64,000 bases of DNA, from NCBI GenBank assembly GCA_012934845.2, contig WNNJ02002671.1:1-64000 (forward strand). Reading direction: 5' to 3'. The notes beneath the pieces are model-generated. The model saw only the letters and a program-made list of their open reading frames with translations. It made no database searches and was not told the origin of the DNA. Shown here in pieces: positions 44,514 to 54,111 of this stretch (positions within the stretch are counted from its first letter, which is position 1; each line of letters begins with the position of its first letter). The position numbers and the translations under genes are program-made. Origin of the DNA: Pomphorhynchus laevis. Taxonomy: Eukaryota > Acanthocephala > Palaeacanthocephala > Echinorhynchida > Pomphorhynchidae.

Positions 44514-44982
44514 TTTTCAATATTCGTATGCTCAGTTTTTGATTGAGGATGCATGGCTTGCGATGCATATAACGCGTGACTCAGAATCAGCGATTCGTAA
44601 AGTGGTTTAAATGACGGAATGTTGACTCTGCGAATATTTCTGCGTAGCATAGCAAGAATTTGTAAGCACTTAGGTTTTAACTGCAGCGGAGTTGATATTT
44701 GTTTTTAGGTCATCTGTTATTATTACACCTAGGTCCTTATATGAGTTGACCACATTTATTTGCCTTCCGCTTACTTCGTAGTTTGCAATATGTCGCATGA
44801 GTCAAATGTGCATATGAGTACATTTTTCCGGGTTTATAGTCAGATTCATTGCACCTGCCCAATGCTGCAGGTTCGATATGTCCAATTGTAGGATGTTCAC
44901 GTCGTTGTCGTTTTTGATAGCCCGCCAAATTTTAATATCATCTGCATATAGAATACAGTCAGAAGCTATAAATGGTATTACG

Positions 44983-45378
44983 CTATTGATGTATATTAAA
45001 GAGTGTTGGGCTCAGGACTGAACCTTGTGAAACGCCAGAGTGCAGTTGAATGTTAGATGAAAACGAGTCTCCTATTTTAACCGTAAATGAGCGACTGTAT
45101 AGAATGTCATAAATCCAATGGAGGATGCAAGTGTGCACTTCAATGTCATATAATTTACCGATAAGGATTGAATGGTCTACTCGATCAAACGCTCGCGATA
45201 AATCAAAAAAGACAATGTCAACGTCGTTTCCGGCATCTATCGAAGAGGCCCAGCTGTGTCTCGCGGTGAGTAAGTTTGTCGTAGTGGATCGTAGTTTACG
45301 GAAACCATGTTGTTGATTATTCATGATTCCCTTCCTGTTGAGGAATGTCTCCAAGTCAGCTAGCACTATTCGCTCCAA
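44983..45378 (-). pseudogene. LINE F4 RT domain
   Basis: 131-codon frame with HGFRKLRS, FFDLSRAFDRVDHSILIGKL, and SGVSQGSVLSPTLFNIHQ, then lost before the palm Asp-Asp motif. Downstream minus-strand sequence near 44950 continues the RT reading (a YADDIKIW-type coding stretch near 44950-44925) in another frame. Confidence 0.8.
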
Positions 45379-46199
45379 GAGTTTGCAAGATATGCATGTA
45401 AGAATGATTGGACGGTAGTTCGATAAACTTGATTTATTTCCTTTCTTATAGGAAAAAAAGGATTTATTTTAACGTGGCAAATGCGTGCCAGCGCACGCTT
45501 ACATGACCACAACAAAACAAAACTGTAAATCAGGTGTCGAGAAGGTGTGAACGGAGGAGGTGTTTGAATGTGATAAAGGAGGGGGCGCGGCGGACATCGA
45601 GAGGGAGTTGATTCCAGGCGAGTGAGGCGGCGACGAGGAAGGATCGGATACCGTAGTTGTTGGAGTAATTAGGAACGTGGAGTAAGAGGGTATGACAGGA
45701 ACGAAGCGATAGCGAGGTGGGGCGAGTGTCGTCTAAGAAAGGAAGGTTGATGAACGATGGGGAGCCGACAGCGATGAGACGAAAAGTAACGATAAGAAGG
45801 CGGAGTTTTATGCGGATGTGGATGGTGGTCCAGGAGAGTTAAGCAAAATATGTGGATGTGTGGTCGAAGCGACGGAGACGAAAGAGCACTCGAACGGCGG
45901 TGTTGATTATTCGTTGTAGGGGTAGGATGATGGATTTTGGAGAATTGGTGAAAAGGCTAAGGCAGTAATCGATTTTAGGGAAAAGTAACGATAAAAGAAG
46001 AGACATACAAGAACGGAAGTTGATAAGGGGGCGGATACGGCGGATGTCACGGAGAATTAAGTTAGATGAGTGGACCTTGTCACGGACGAAGGGTTTAAGG
46101 GAAAGGTGATCATCGAAATGGAAGCCTAAGAAAGTGAGATTGTGGACAATGGGGATGATCGATTAGGCAAAATATACAGCGGTAGGAGATATGTTTGGT

Positions 46200-46694
46200 T
46201 TACGGGGGAGGATCCACAACGTTTTTGGACTTTTCGGGGTTTAGAACGAGATGGAGATTGGAGAGACGTTTGTAGATAGAAAAAAGACAGTTGGAGGCAG
46301 AAATGCCGATATCGTGTATGCGATGTGCGGGTGCATGAGCATAGATTATAATGTCATCGGCGTATTGCATGGCGTTAAAGGAGTAAGGTTTGATAAACGG
46401 AGAGAGATCACTAAGCAGAAGAGAGAAAAGCAGGGGACCTAGGACTGAACCTTGTGAGACCCCGCAAAAAATAGGGATGGGATGGGAGGATGATGAATTA
46501 GAACAGACGCGAAAGGAACGGTCGGATAGATATGAAGCGAACCATGCTACGGAAGAGGAAGAAAAGCCGTAATCATAACGAAGGCGAGAAAGGAGGACGG
46601 ATTGGTCGACAGTGTCGAATGCGGAAGAGAGGTCGAGGGAAATGAGAACACTATATAGAGCCTTGTCTCGAGAAATGAGTAAGTCGTTGTACAC
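46200..46694 (-). pseudogene. LINE F1d RT core
   Basis: 164-codon frame: YNDLLISRDKALYSVLISL, SSAFDTVDQSVLLSRLR, CGVSQGSVLGPLLFSLLLSD, and MQYADDIIIYAHAPAHRIH with the YADD site intact. The frame ends at VLNPEKSKNVVDPPP, and the thumb continues shifted. Confidence 0.85.
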
Positions 46695-46804
46695 TTTTAT
46701 GCATGCGATTTCTGTGGAGTGATTAGAGCGGAAAGCGGATTGGAAAGGAGGGTACAGATTGGATGATGAGAGATAAGCGTTGATTTGTATTAAGATGAGG
46801 CGTT

Positions 46805-48064
46805 CTAAGAGCTTAGAAAGAGTAGGGAGTAGTGAAATGGGGTGATAGCTAGAAGGAAGGGAGGGGTCGAGCGATTGTTTCTAAGAAGGGGACGAACAAT
46901 TGCGGATTTCCAGTGTGAAGGGAAGATACGACTGCAGATGGACGAGTTAAACAAGGTTGTGATAAATGGGGATATCGATGAGCATATAGATTTTAATATG
47001 TTAGTAGACAGGGGATCGGCAGGTGAGGTTTTGTTGGGCAAGGACATGATGACAGATGATACTTCTGTAGGTGAGACAGGGAGAAGATGAAAGAGTTCCG
47101 GAAGGATGAGGCTAGACTGGGCAGAGTGGGATAGGATGGAGACCGGGGTGTGAGAGAGCAACGTGGATACTTTAGTCTTGAGAAATGACGAATAATCATT
47201 GGCATTGATGTTGCACGGCGAAGAGGAGCGAGCAAGGATTGAGTTAAAAGTATGCCAGAGAGGCTTAGAGTTGAATGAAGTGATGATTTTATGCTGCCAG
47301 AAGGAGTTGCATTTAATACGTAGTAGGTTGAGATGAGACCGGCGAAGAGCAGGATATGAATCACGGAAAGACGGAGTGATCGAGCGGAAATCACGTCTGA
47401 GAGAGCGGTGATAGACTCGAAAAGCATGGCGGAGTCGACGCTTTGAGAGTAGGCATTGGATGTCAAACCATGGGGCACGGTGCAAGCGACGGTGTGGGTG
47501 AGACTTGAAGGGCAAGAGAATATCGAGAGTGGATGTGAGTTCAGAGTCGAAAAGAAAGGCGAGATCGTGAGGAGATGAATATGTTATTGTGGGTAATGAT
47601 AGAGACGATTTGAGTAAGGCAGAGCGGAGAAGGGAGAGGTCAAGATTTCTCCAAGGGCGACGTAGGATTGTAGGTGTGTGAGGAGGGGTGTGGTTGCGAG
47701 TGAGATCAAGGGTGATAAGAAAGTGATCGGATAGACCAGGATCATAGATGGACAGTGAGGTGTAGGCAGCAAAATGATCGGGGACAGCGATGATGTCGAG
47801 TGCCCCACCAAGTATATGTGTGGGGGCAGTGGATATTAGTTTGTAATTGTAGTTGGATAGAATGTTGATGAACCGGATGGAATCCGTGGGAGAGGGGCGG
47901 TCTAGACGGATATTGAAGTCGCCTAGAACGAGTGAAGAGATTGAGGACAAAGAACAATGAGAAAGAACGTCAGCGAGTTCGGTAAAAAATAGGGCTGATG
48001 AACCAGGACGGTATACAATGGCGATATCTAGAGTGATCGGGTTAGAATAACGACAAGTGAGCAA
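46805..48064 (-). pseudogene. LINE F1d endonuclease C-terminal part and linker
   Basis: 419-codon frame: IAIVYRPGSSALFFTEL, LVLGDFNIRLDRPSPTDS, THILGGALDIIAVPD, GLSDHFLITLDLTR (catalytic Asp-His), then the linker with LSKRRLRHAFRVYHR, and the beginning of RT (LPNKTSPADPLSTNILK, WKSAIVRPLLR). The piece before 48064 (48448-48251) supplies FRHSLLNTRYILNKSDL and FCLTES before a stop. Confidence 0.85.
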
Positions 48065-48403
48065 TTCAAAAGAGCAAGGACTGAAAGAGGGATTGATTTT
48101 GCGAAGAGACGCGGGGTGACGCGCGAATGCGACGATGCCGCCATGATTAGAGAATTTAGAAGGGCATGAGCTGAGGCGGCGGGCGGATTCGACTAGGGAG
48201 CAACCGGCAGAGAGCAGACGGCGAATGGAAAGGTCGTCGGAATCTGAGTGTCAGGATTCGGTGAGGCAGAAGAGATCGATGGATTGCTTGGTGAATAGGT
48301 TGAGGATGAGATCGGATTTATTGAGAATATATCTAGTGTTGAGGAGACTGTGGCGGAAACCGTGTGTTGTGGCAAAAGAGTTTAGTGGAGAAGACATAGG
48401 AGA

Positions 48404-48449
48404 GATGGAGCGCCATTTATTTGTGCCCGATGGAGCGCCATTGGGCACA
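48404..48449. repeat. Direct plus inverted repeat at LINE insertion junction
   Basis: GATGGAGCGCCATT occurs at 48404-48417 and again at 48429-48442. TGTGCCC at 48422-48428 is mirrored by GGGCACA at 48443-48449. The arrangement joins F4 RT sequence to the F1d 5' end. Confidence 0.85.
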
Positions 48450-49080
48450 CTATTGCGATTCTCTAGTCATCAGGTAAGGTCAATGTATATAACGAGGCAA
48501 CAAATAGGCGATGAAGAGGTGTACACACAGTTACAGCGATTTCACTTAGGGCAATTGACGGTATACCGTCTGGCCCAGAGGAATTTGTTCTTGGTAGTCT
48601 TCTTAGTTCCGAGAATACATTATTCAGTTGAACGATTTCTAGGCATAAATCTAGATTAGCTGAGGCATTATTCCTTTCGAAACGTCCGAACATTACCTTC
48701 TTACTGATTGATGACGGGTTCGCCATTGCAAATTCGATTGCAAATAAATCAGCAATCGATTTTTGGTTGCATACCAAGTTGTACGCATCGTTCAATACGC
48801 ATTGTAGTTGAGCGTGTCTTGATTTGCTCTGCTTGGTTACAAACGAATATAATCGCTTTGGGTCAGATCGAATTTGGGAACATAGATTATTCAGGAATGT
48901 CCGTTGCTCAATGCGTTAAAATTGACGTCGCGTAGTTTCGAGCTTTTCGGTAAGTCTCGAAAGTGCCGTGCCCAGTTTTGTATTTGTAAAATGCCAAGTT
49001 GCGTTTTTTGAATTGCCTGTCTTACAGAGTGTACGAGCCACTGAGTTGCTTGCCTTGGTTTCGTTTTTACGCTCATGGTA
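48450..49080 (-). pseudogene. LINE F4, EN-RT linker (5' half)
   Basis: Minus strand. The 49076-48891 frame covers the linker; then a shift; the 48795-48463 frame has LNDAYNLVCNQKSIADLFA, TNSSGPDGIPSIALSEI and LHRLFVASLYTLTLPDD. This is the typical stretch before RT fingers. It continues, after the inserted LINE, at 45452. The element's endonuclease is not found upstream; it is truncated near 49080. Confidence 0.8.
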
Positions 49081-49081
49081 G

Positions 49082-49304
49082 GTGAAAATCAGCGCTTTCG
49101 CCATGCTCCCTGGTTCGATTCCGACTTTTGTCTTCATAAGAGTCGACTCTGTCACTCTTTTCGTGTGTTTAATCGTTTTCTTAAACTTTCTCCAAACTCA
49201 CTCTAAATATCCGTGCTTCCTATCTTTCTCTTTGCCGTTTCAAATAGTGGAGTTGAAGTATAACATGCTTTCTCATTCGTATGACATTTTCTGCGTTGCT
49301 GAAG
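49082..49304 (+). mobile_element. Chimeric LINE scrap (L2-like joined to CR1-like)
   Basis: 49089-49240 matches the L2-like linker (FRHAPWFDSDFCLHKSRLC-like; compare 39796-39925). It joins directly at about 49241 to a 65-bp piece of the F2 endonuclease region (compare 50773-50838). Immediately after it, the F2b leader begins. Two unrelated LINE families are fused. Confidence 0.75.
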
Positions 49305-49366
49305 CCTAAAAAAGTTTGAGAGATTAATATACACAAGATTAATATACACAGCTATCAAATTTCACA

Positions 49367-50565
49367 ATGAAGAAAGCAAATTCGAAGAGAGCGTCAAACA
49401 CTATACATATCACGCAACATCGTAATGCGTATAAGCGGCTAGAGGTCGAATGCTGCAATAAAGGCTGTGAAGTGTGGTCTATTGTCGACATTCCTTTAAA
49501 TACCGAGTCGTCACTCAAGAGCAAGGACTTTTATTGCGGCTTTTGTTCTGCTACAATGATTTCGGCCCTCCAAATGAAACTAGTGCAAGATATGGTTTGT
49601 GATGTGAATTGTTGTGATATATCGTTACCTATCAACTTAAATGACGTTCGTGTCTCTCAAGACAGCACGGACCATCAAACTTCGATAAACACCTGTACCG
49701 TTAATCCTATCGTTAAGCTGCCATTAGATGACACAGTTCAACTCCTGACCTATGTGAACCGAGGATTGAATTACCTTCACTGTCATCTACGCATCAGCAC
49801 GATAATACTTCAAATGCCGAACTTCAAATGCTGTCATCCTTTCAGGACAAAGAAAAATCGGTCATTCATGTTGAACAAACTACACCAGCTGTAAACAAAG
49901 GAAGGGTATGGCGCAACACTCTATTGCAACCTACACGAAACGCTGGATCGACATACCATCAATTGGGTGAAATCAGAGGTAGCGATTCGAGTGGGGCCAT
50001 CGATAGAAAACAGAAGGCCAAAAATAAGAATAAATCAGGAAATTATTTACCTTCAAATGGTCAGAGCATTTCTTTGGACAACGCTCCTTCTACAAACTAC
50101 CGTTCGCATCCAGATAGGTCTTGCAATATCCTATTTAGTGGTATCGCTGAATCAAAGGCCAGTAACTCACAAACACGTATGAATGATGATGTGTCCAGCC
50201 TCCGTACTGTGTTCTGTCAGTTACTCTTAGAAGGTGATGAGAAGCTAGCTTCTACTCTGAAGGTTACAAAGTTGTTTCGACTTGGAAAAAAGGTGGTAGA
50301 GAAACCAAGATTGTTGAAAGTTGTATTATCTTCCGCAAAACATGCAGACCTTTTGCTCAAACGTGGTTTTCGACTTAAAGATTATCCACATCGTATTCTT
50401 AAGGATCTGAGTCTCGAAGATCGTTTAAAGTTGAAAGAAGCAAAAACAGTATTACGAAACCGGCTATCTGAAGGTGAAACGAACTTATGCATACGAAATT
50501 TTCAGGTTGTCAGGTGGCACCCAGTAGTTCGTTGGAATCCCATAACGATCAACAGCGTCACTTAG
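49367..50565 (+). pseudogene. LINE F2b ORF1, frameshifted
   Basis: Starts at ATG 49367 (MKKANSKRASNTIHI). Zinc-finger-like motif CCNKGCEVWSIVDI then FYCGFC. The first frame ends at 49894; the second (49828-50565) carries CNILFSGIAESKASN, TKLFRLGKKVVEKPRLLKVV, RILKDLSLEDRLKLKEAK and CIRNFQVVRWHPVVRW. Only a -1-type shift separates them. The ORF1 stop overlaps ORF2 start (50487) by 79 bp, as in F2a. Confidence 0.82.
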
Positions 50566-53520
50566 CAGTATCCAGCTTGAATTTTGCTAGTTCGTCTGGA
50601 AAAGTTAGTTTCAACAGTCATTCATCGCAACTCTTCAATAGCGTTAGTTTCAATTCTGATCTGGGACACGTAGTTTCATTCAACAAATTATTCACCGTTC
50701 CTAGTAATCCCTTACCACAACCCACACGCTATTTATCGATTGGGTATTCTAATCTTCGTAGTTTGCCTGCTCAAATAGTGGAGTTGAAGTATCACATGCT
50801 TTCTCATTCGTATGACATTTTCTGCGTTGCTGAATCCTGGTTGCATCAATATATTGTCGATACCACTGTGAACATTCCTGGATTTCGCCTTATACGAAGC
50901 GACCGGATATCAGGTAGGCGAGGTGGCGGTGTCGCCGCGTATGTCAGAGAAAATTTCCTCGTATCTGAGGTGTTGAATATTTGTGACCCTTGTGGGTCGT
51001 TTGAGACTCTATGCTTCCGTATTGATCACTCAGCGACCAGTATGAATTTTTGCGTCGTGTATCGATCTCCGTCAGTAATTGCAGACACTGATCAACTAAA
51101 ACTTATTTTACAATCGGTTTGTTCCTCCCCTCACTTTATTCTTTTGGGCGATTTTAATCTTTCACGATCTAGATGGTCAGACTATGTCTTTTCTGATGGT
51201 AGTTCCACGGAAAGGGAAATATCTTAGTTCCTTGCTGAGGAACTCATGCTGATTCAGCATGTACAAGAGCCAACTTGCTTAACTTCAAGATCGGATTCGG
51301 TACTTGATCTGGTGTTTTCCAGATATGTAGGAGACATAATCAAAGTTGATCATCTCCCTCCTTTAGGAAGTAGTGACCACTGCTTGCTCTCCTTGACGGC
51401 TGTCCCTTATTCCAGATTCTGTCCACCTTGTTCAAAAACTTACAAACGTCATTGGTCGAAAGTGAGAAGAGAAGATGTTTTGAGAGTTTACAACCAATTC
51501 CCGTGTACTTTTATGAACACGGACAAGTTATCATTGAATATGATCACTGATTACCTACATAAATTATCTGATATTCTTGCCCCTATGCGCGAATCCTCTT
51601 ATGCTGCTAAGTGACCTGCATGGATAGATTCCAACGTCAGACAAGTAATAAGTTCAAGAAATTGTTTATGGAAGCTTCAGCGTTCTGAGTTTCTCTGCCA
51701 GATATAAATATGTTCGAAATCTTTGTACTAGAGTGAAAGCAACAAAACGACGTGCATTCGAATCGTCTATCGCTAATAATGTAACACGAAATCCAAAGCT
51801 ATTCTGGGCCTATGTTCGTCGCAACAGAACCCTTAATACAGAAATCAAGTATGTCCTTAATGCGGAGGGATGTATGATAACTTCTCAGAGTGGTATTGTG
51901 GAATGCCTTGCTACGTCTTTTTCGATACCGACAAATAATTCACAAAGAGCTTCTATCACTTCGCATGGTGTAGCATTAAAGCAATCTTCGCGTTTTCTTC
52001 CAGTAACGATTAGTGAGATTGTAAGTCAGCTTGATCAGCTTGACCCATTTAGCTCTACTGGCCCTGATGACATTTCTCCGTTTCTCTTGAAGAATTTATC
52101 TAGATATTTGGCTCCTTCCCTTCTTGCTATTTTTGAGAACAGTTTGACCAGTGGATGTGTTCCTGAAGTCTGGAAAACTGCCATCGTAGTTCCGATCCCA
52201 AAGAAAACCATTGCAACGGCTTGTACTGACTATAGACCAATCAGCCTGACTAGTTCTCTATGCAAAGTGCTTGAAAAGTTGATCGCCACCCGGATCAGGC
52301 ATCACTTGAGGGAACTCGGAATAATGTCGTCTTCTCAGCACGGTTTCCTCCCTGGTCGTTCCTGCTTAACAAACTTATTGACTTCACGCGAAATGTGGGT
52401 TGAGGCGGTCAGTCGCGGCCAATCAATTAATGTGGTATTCATTGACTTTTCAAGAGCATTCGATCGGGTGCCGCATGAGAGCTTGGTAGCATTACTATTT
52501 AACTACGGCATTCCTGTAATGTTGTGTAATTGGATTCAAGATTTCCTACGTAATCGTTTCTTTAGGGTGAGAGTTGGCACCCATCTTTCCACTTCCAGAC
52601 GCGTTTACTGTGGTGTTCCGCAAGGTACCGTACTAGGACCTCTGCTGTTTATTGTGTTCCTTAACGATTTGTTGCTGCGGATTCAGAGTCCCTGTCTTGC
52701 TTTTGCTGACGACCTCAAAATATGGTCTGTAGATGATATTGATCCGCTTGGCATTTCCCTGCAGGAAGACCTTAATGAAATATACCAATCCAGTGAGGCT
52801 ACTGGTATGAAGATCAATGTTGACAAATGCGGCCACGTGAAATTAGGAAGGCGTTGCGATGACCGTCGTTTTCGCCTCGGAACTTCAATTCTTAATGTCG
52901 TCATGGAGTATAGAGATCTAGGTGTCATGGTGCATAGGACATTGAAATCCCGATCAAATACAGAGTTTGCCTATAGCAAGGCTTTGCGAGCTATGTACTG
53001 CGTCAAAAATGCATTTAATCGTATTAATCCATACGTCTTCAAACGGCTTTACTGCGCTCTTGTTCGCCCGCATATAGAGTACTGCGTGCAAGCAGTTTTT
53101 CCATACACTAAGAAAGAGTTCAATAGACTAGAGTCAATCCTTCGTAGAGGTTCTCGAATGTGTATGGATGGATCATATTCATATCGTGAGCGGCTTGAAT
53201 TTCTAAAGATACCATCTTTGGGTCAGAGGCTATATTACCTAGACCTTGTTGCATTATGGCGAATGGTTAATGGGATAGATGGTTTTCCCTCGTGCTATGT
53301 TAAAGTTTGTTCTCAGACGCATCGTGGCCACCCGTTGAAACTATTTAAGTTTCCCCACGGTAAAGTAGTGAGTTTGGCTAGGCTCTCACATCGAGCATTA
53401 AACGTCTGGAACACGTTGCCAGGAGAAATAGCATGTACCAAGGACTTATCTCAATTTAAAGTTCAACTTCGTCAGTGGATTAACGATCATGGCATTCCGA
53501 ATGTATACAATATTATGTAA
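50487..53520 (+). pseudogene. LINE F2b ORF2, two stops and a frameshift
   Basis: Endonuclease frame 50487-51227 has VGYSNLRS-like SIGYSNLRSLPAQIVEL, VAESWLHQYI, VVYRSPSVIADT and LGDFNLSRSRW. A TAG at about 51225 and another stop at 51612 interrupt it. A shift then leads to 51733-53520 (595 codons) with the whole RT: VPIPKKTIATACTDYRPISL, FIDFSRAFDRVPH, YCGVPQGTVLGPLLF, LAFADDLKIW, and the C-terminal LNVWNTLPGEIACTK. RT domain itself looks intact. Confidence 0.88.
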
Positions 53521-53620
53521 CCGCTATTAACTTTTTTTCTTCTTTTCTTTTCTTTTTTATTTCCTATGTGATCAGTTGAAACAGCCATTTGGCTATAACT
53601 TGTAATACTAATAATAATAG

Positions 53621-53697
53621 TTTCCATATCATTCTTGAGCGTACTAAACGTACTCTCTTCTGGCAAAATCAACTCGAGTCCTCATCTAACTCTAAAT
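53621..53697 (+). mobile_element. L2-like LINE piece left of SINE-like insertion
   Basis: Matches the F1b linker (compare 39960-40020: ERTKRTLFWQNQLESSSNSK-type coding). Continues at 54112 after an insertion. Confidence 0.8.
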
Positions 53698-54111
53698 GGC
53701 CGCCATGGCCGGTCCCAAGCCCGTGCTGAGAAAGAAGGAGGGTAGTATAAACAAGATCCGTTTATCAATTGGACGCAACGAAATAGCTAAATCGACTGTA
53801 TGCAAGGGCTAAATAAACATACTAAACGACTAATCTAAACGAACAGACTACGAACGATCTGAAAGGACGGTCTGAACGAACAATCTGAACGAAGAATCTG
53901 AACGAACGGTCTGAACAAACGGACTAAACGAATATTGACGGATGGAACGAATGAGTTGAACGATCGAATGAACGAACAATATTTACGAATGGACTGACCA
54001 TTCACACTGATCTCTTCTGCTAAATTATATTTGTGGGCTTGTAAGCACGCCGTTCGCACGCATTTGCCACTTTAAAATAAATTTATCTTTATCTTATCTT
54101 TATCTTATCCA
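53698..54111 (+). mobile_element. SINE-like non-autonomous element with L2-like tail
   Basis: A 414-bp insertion in an L2-like LINE, flanked by TCTAAAT (53691-53697) and TCTTAAAT (54112-54119), a near-perfect target duplication. Head: GGCCGCCATGGCCGG then TCCCAAGCCCGTGCTGAG. Middle: 12-bp tandem units like TCTGAACGAACG (53824-53990). End: the family tail GTAAGCACGCCGTTCGCACG followed by CATTTGCCAC and a run of TTTATCTTATC repeats. No clear pol III A/B boxes were found, so it may be a LINE-derived rather than a tRNA-derived SINE. Confidence 0.7.

Larger units (their letters stand above)
44061..45452 (-). mobile_element. CR1-like LINE (F4), 3' half
   Basis: Minus-strand RT and C-terminus. The RT entry reads YKKGNKSSLSNYRPIILTC at about 45450, then KLLERIVLADLETFLNRKG. 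The 45378-44983 frame contains HGFRKLRSTTTNLL, VFFDLSRAFDRVDHSIL and LHSGVSQGSVLSPTLF. The C-terminal frame 44513-44115 has RKATHLIPSIRGLPFESR, VRTVWNNLPAHIV and FKRQLKNFL. The tail carries GAGC-TTTT-GCTC (44092-44081) before TAATAATAAG. Its 5' half is at 48450-49080, separated by an inserted L2-like LINE. Confidence 0.85.
45453..48425 (-). mobile_element. L2-like LINE inserted in LINE F4 (F1d)
   Basis: Minus-strand copy of the F1 family starting at the ORF2 ATG (ORF1 missing). Endonuclease N-terminus at 48448-48251, endonuclease/linker/RT start at 48064-46805, RT core at 46694-46200, C-terminus to 45545. Tail at 45510-45453 (GCGTGC-GCTG-GCACGC when read on minus). It separates the two halves of F4: before it F4 reads LPDD-RIAIVCP, after it YKKGNKSS. 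Its 5' junction carries an inverted and a direct repeat (48404-48449). Confidence 0.85.
49305..53620 (+). mobile_element. CR1-like LINE, full length but broken (F2b)
   Basis: Homologue of 31851-36113 with leader, ORF1, overlapping ORF2 and a tail (AGCC-ATTT-GGCT at 53583-53594, then TAATAATAAT). The leader contains a 15-bp unit twice in tandem (49321-49335, 49336-49350: AGATTAATATACACA). Confidence 0.88.
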
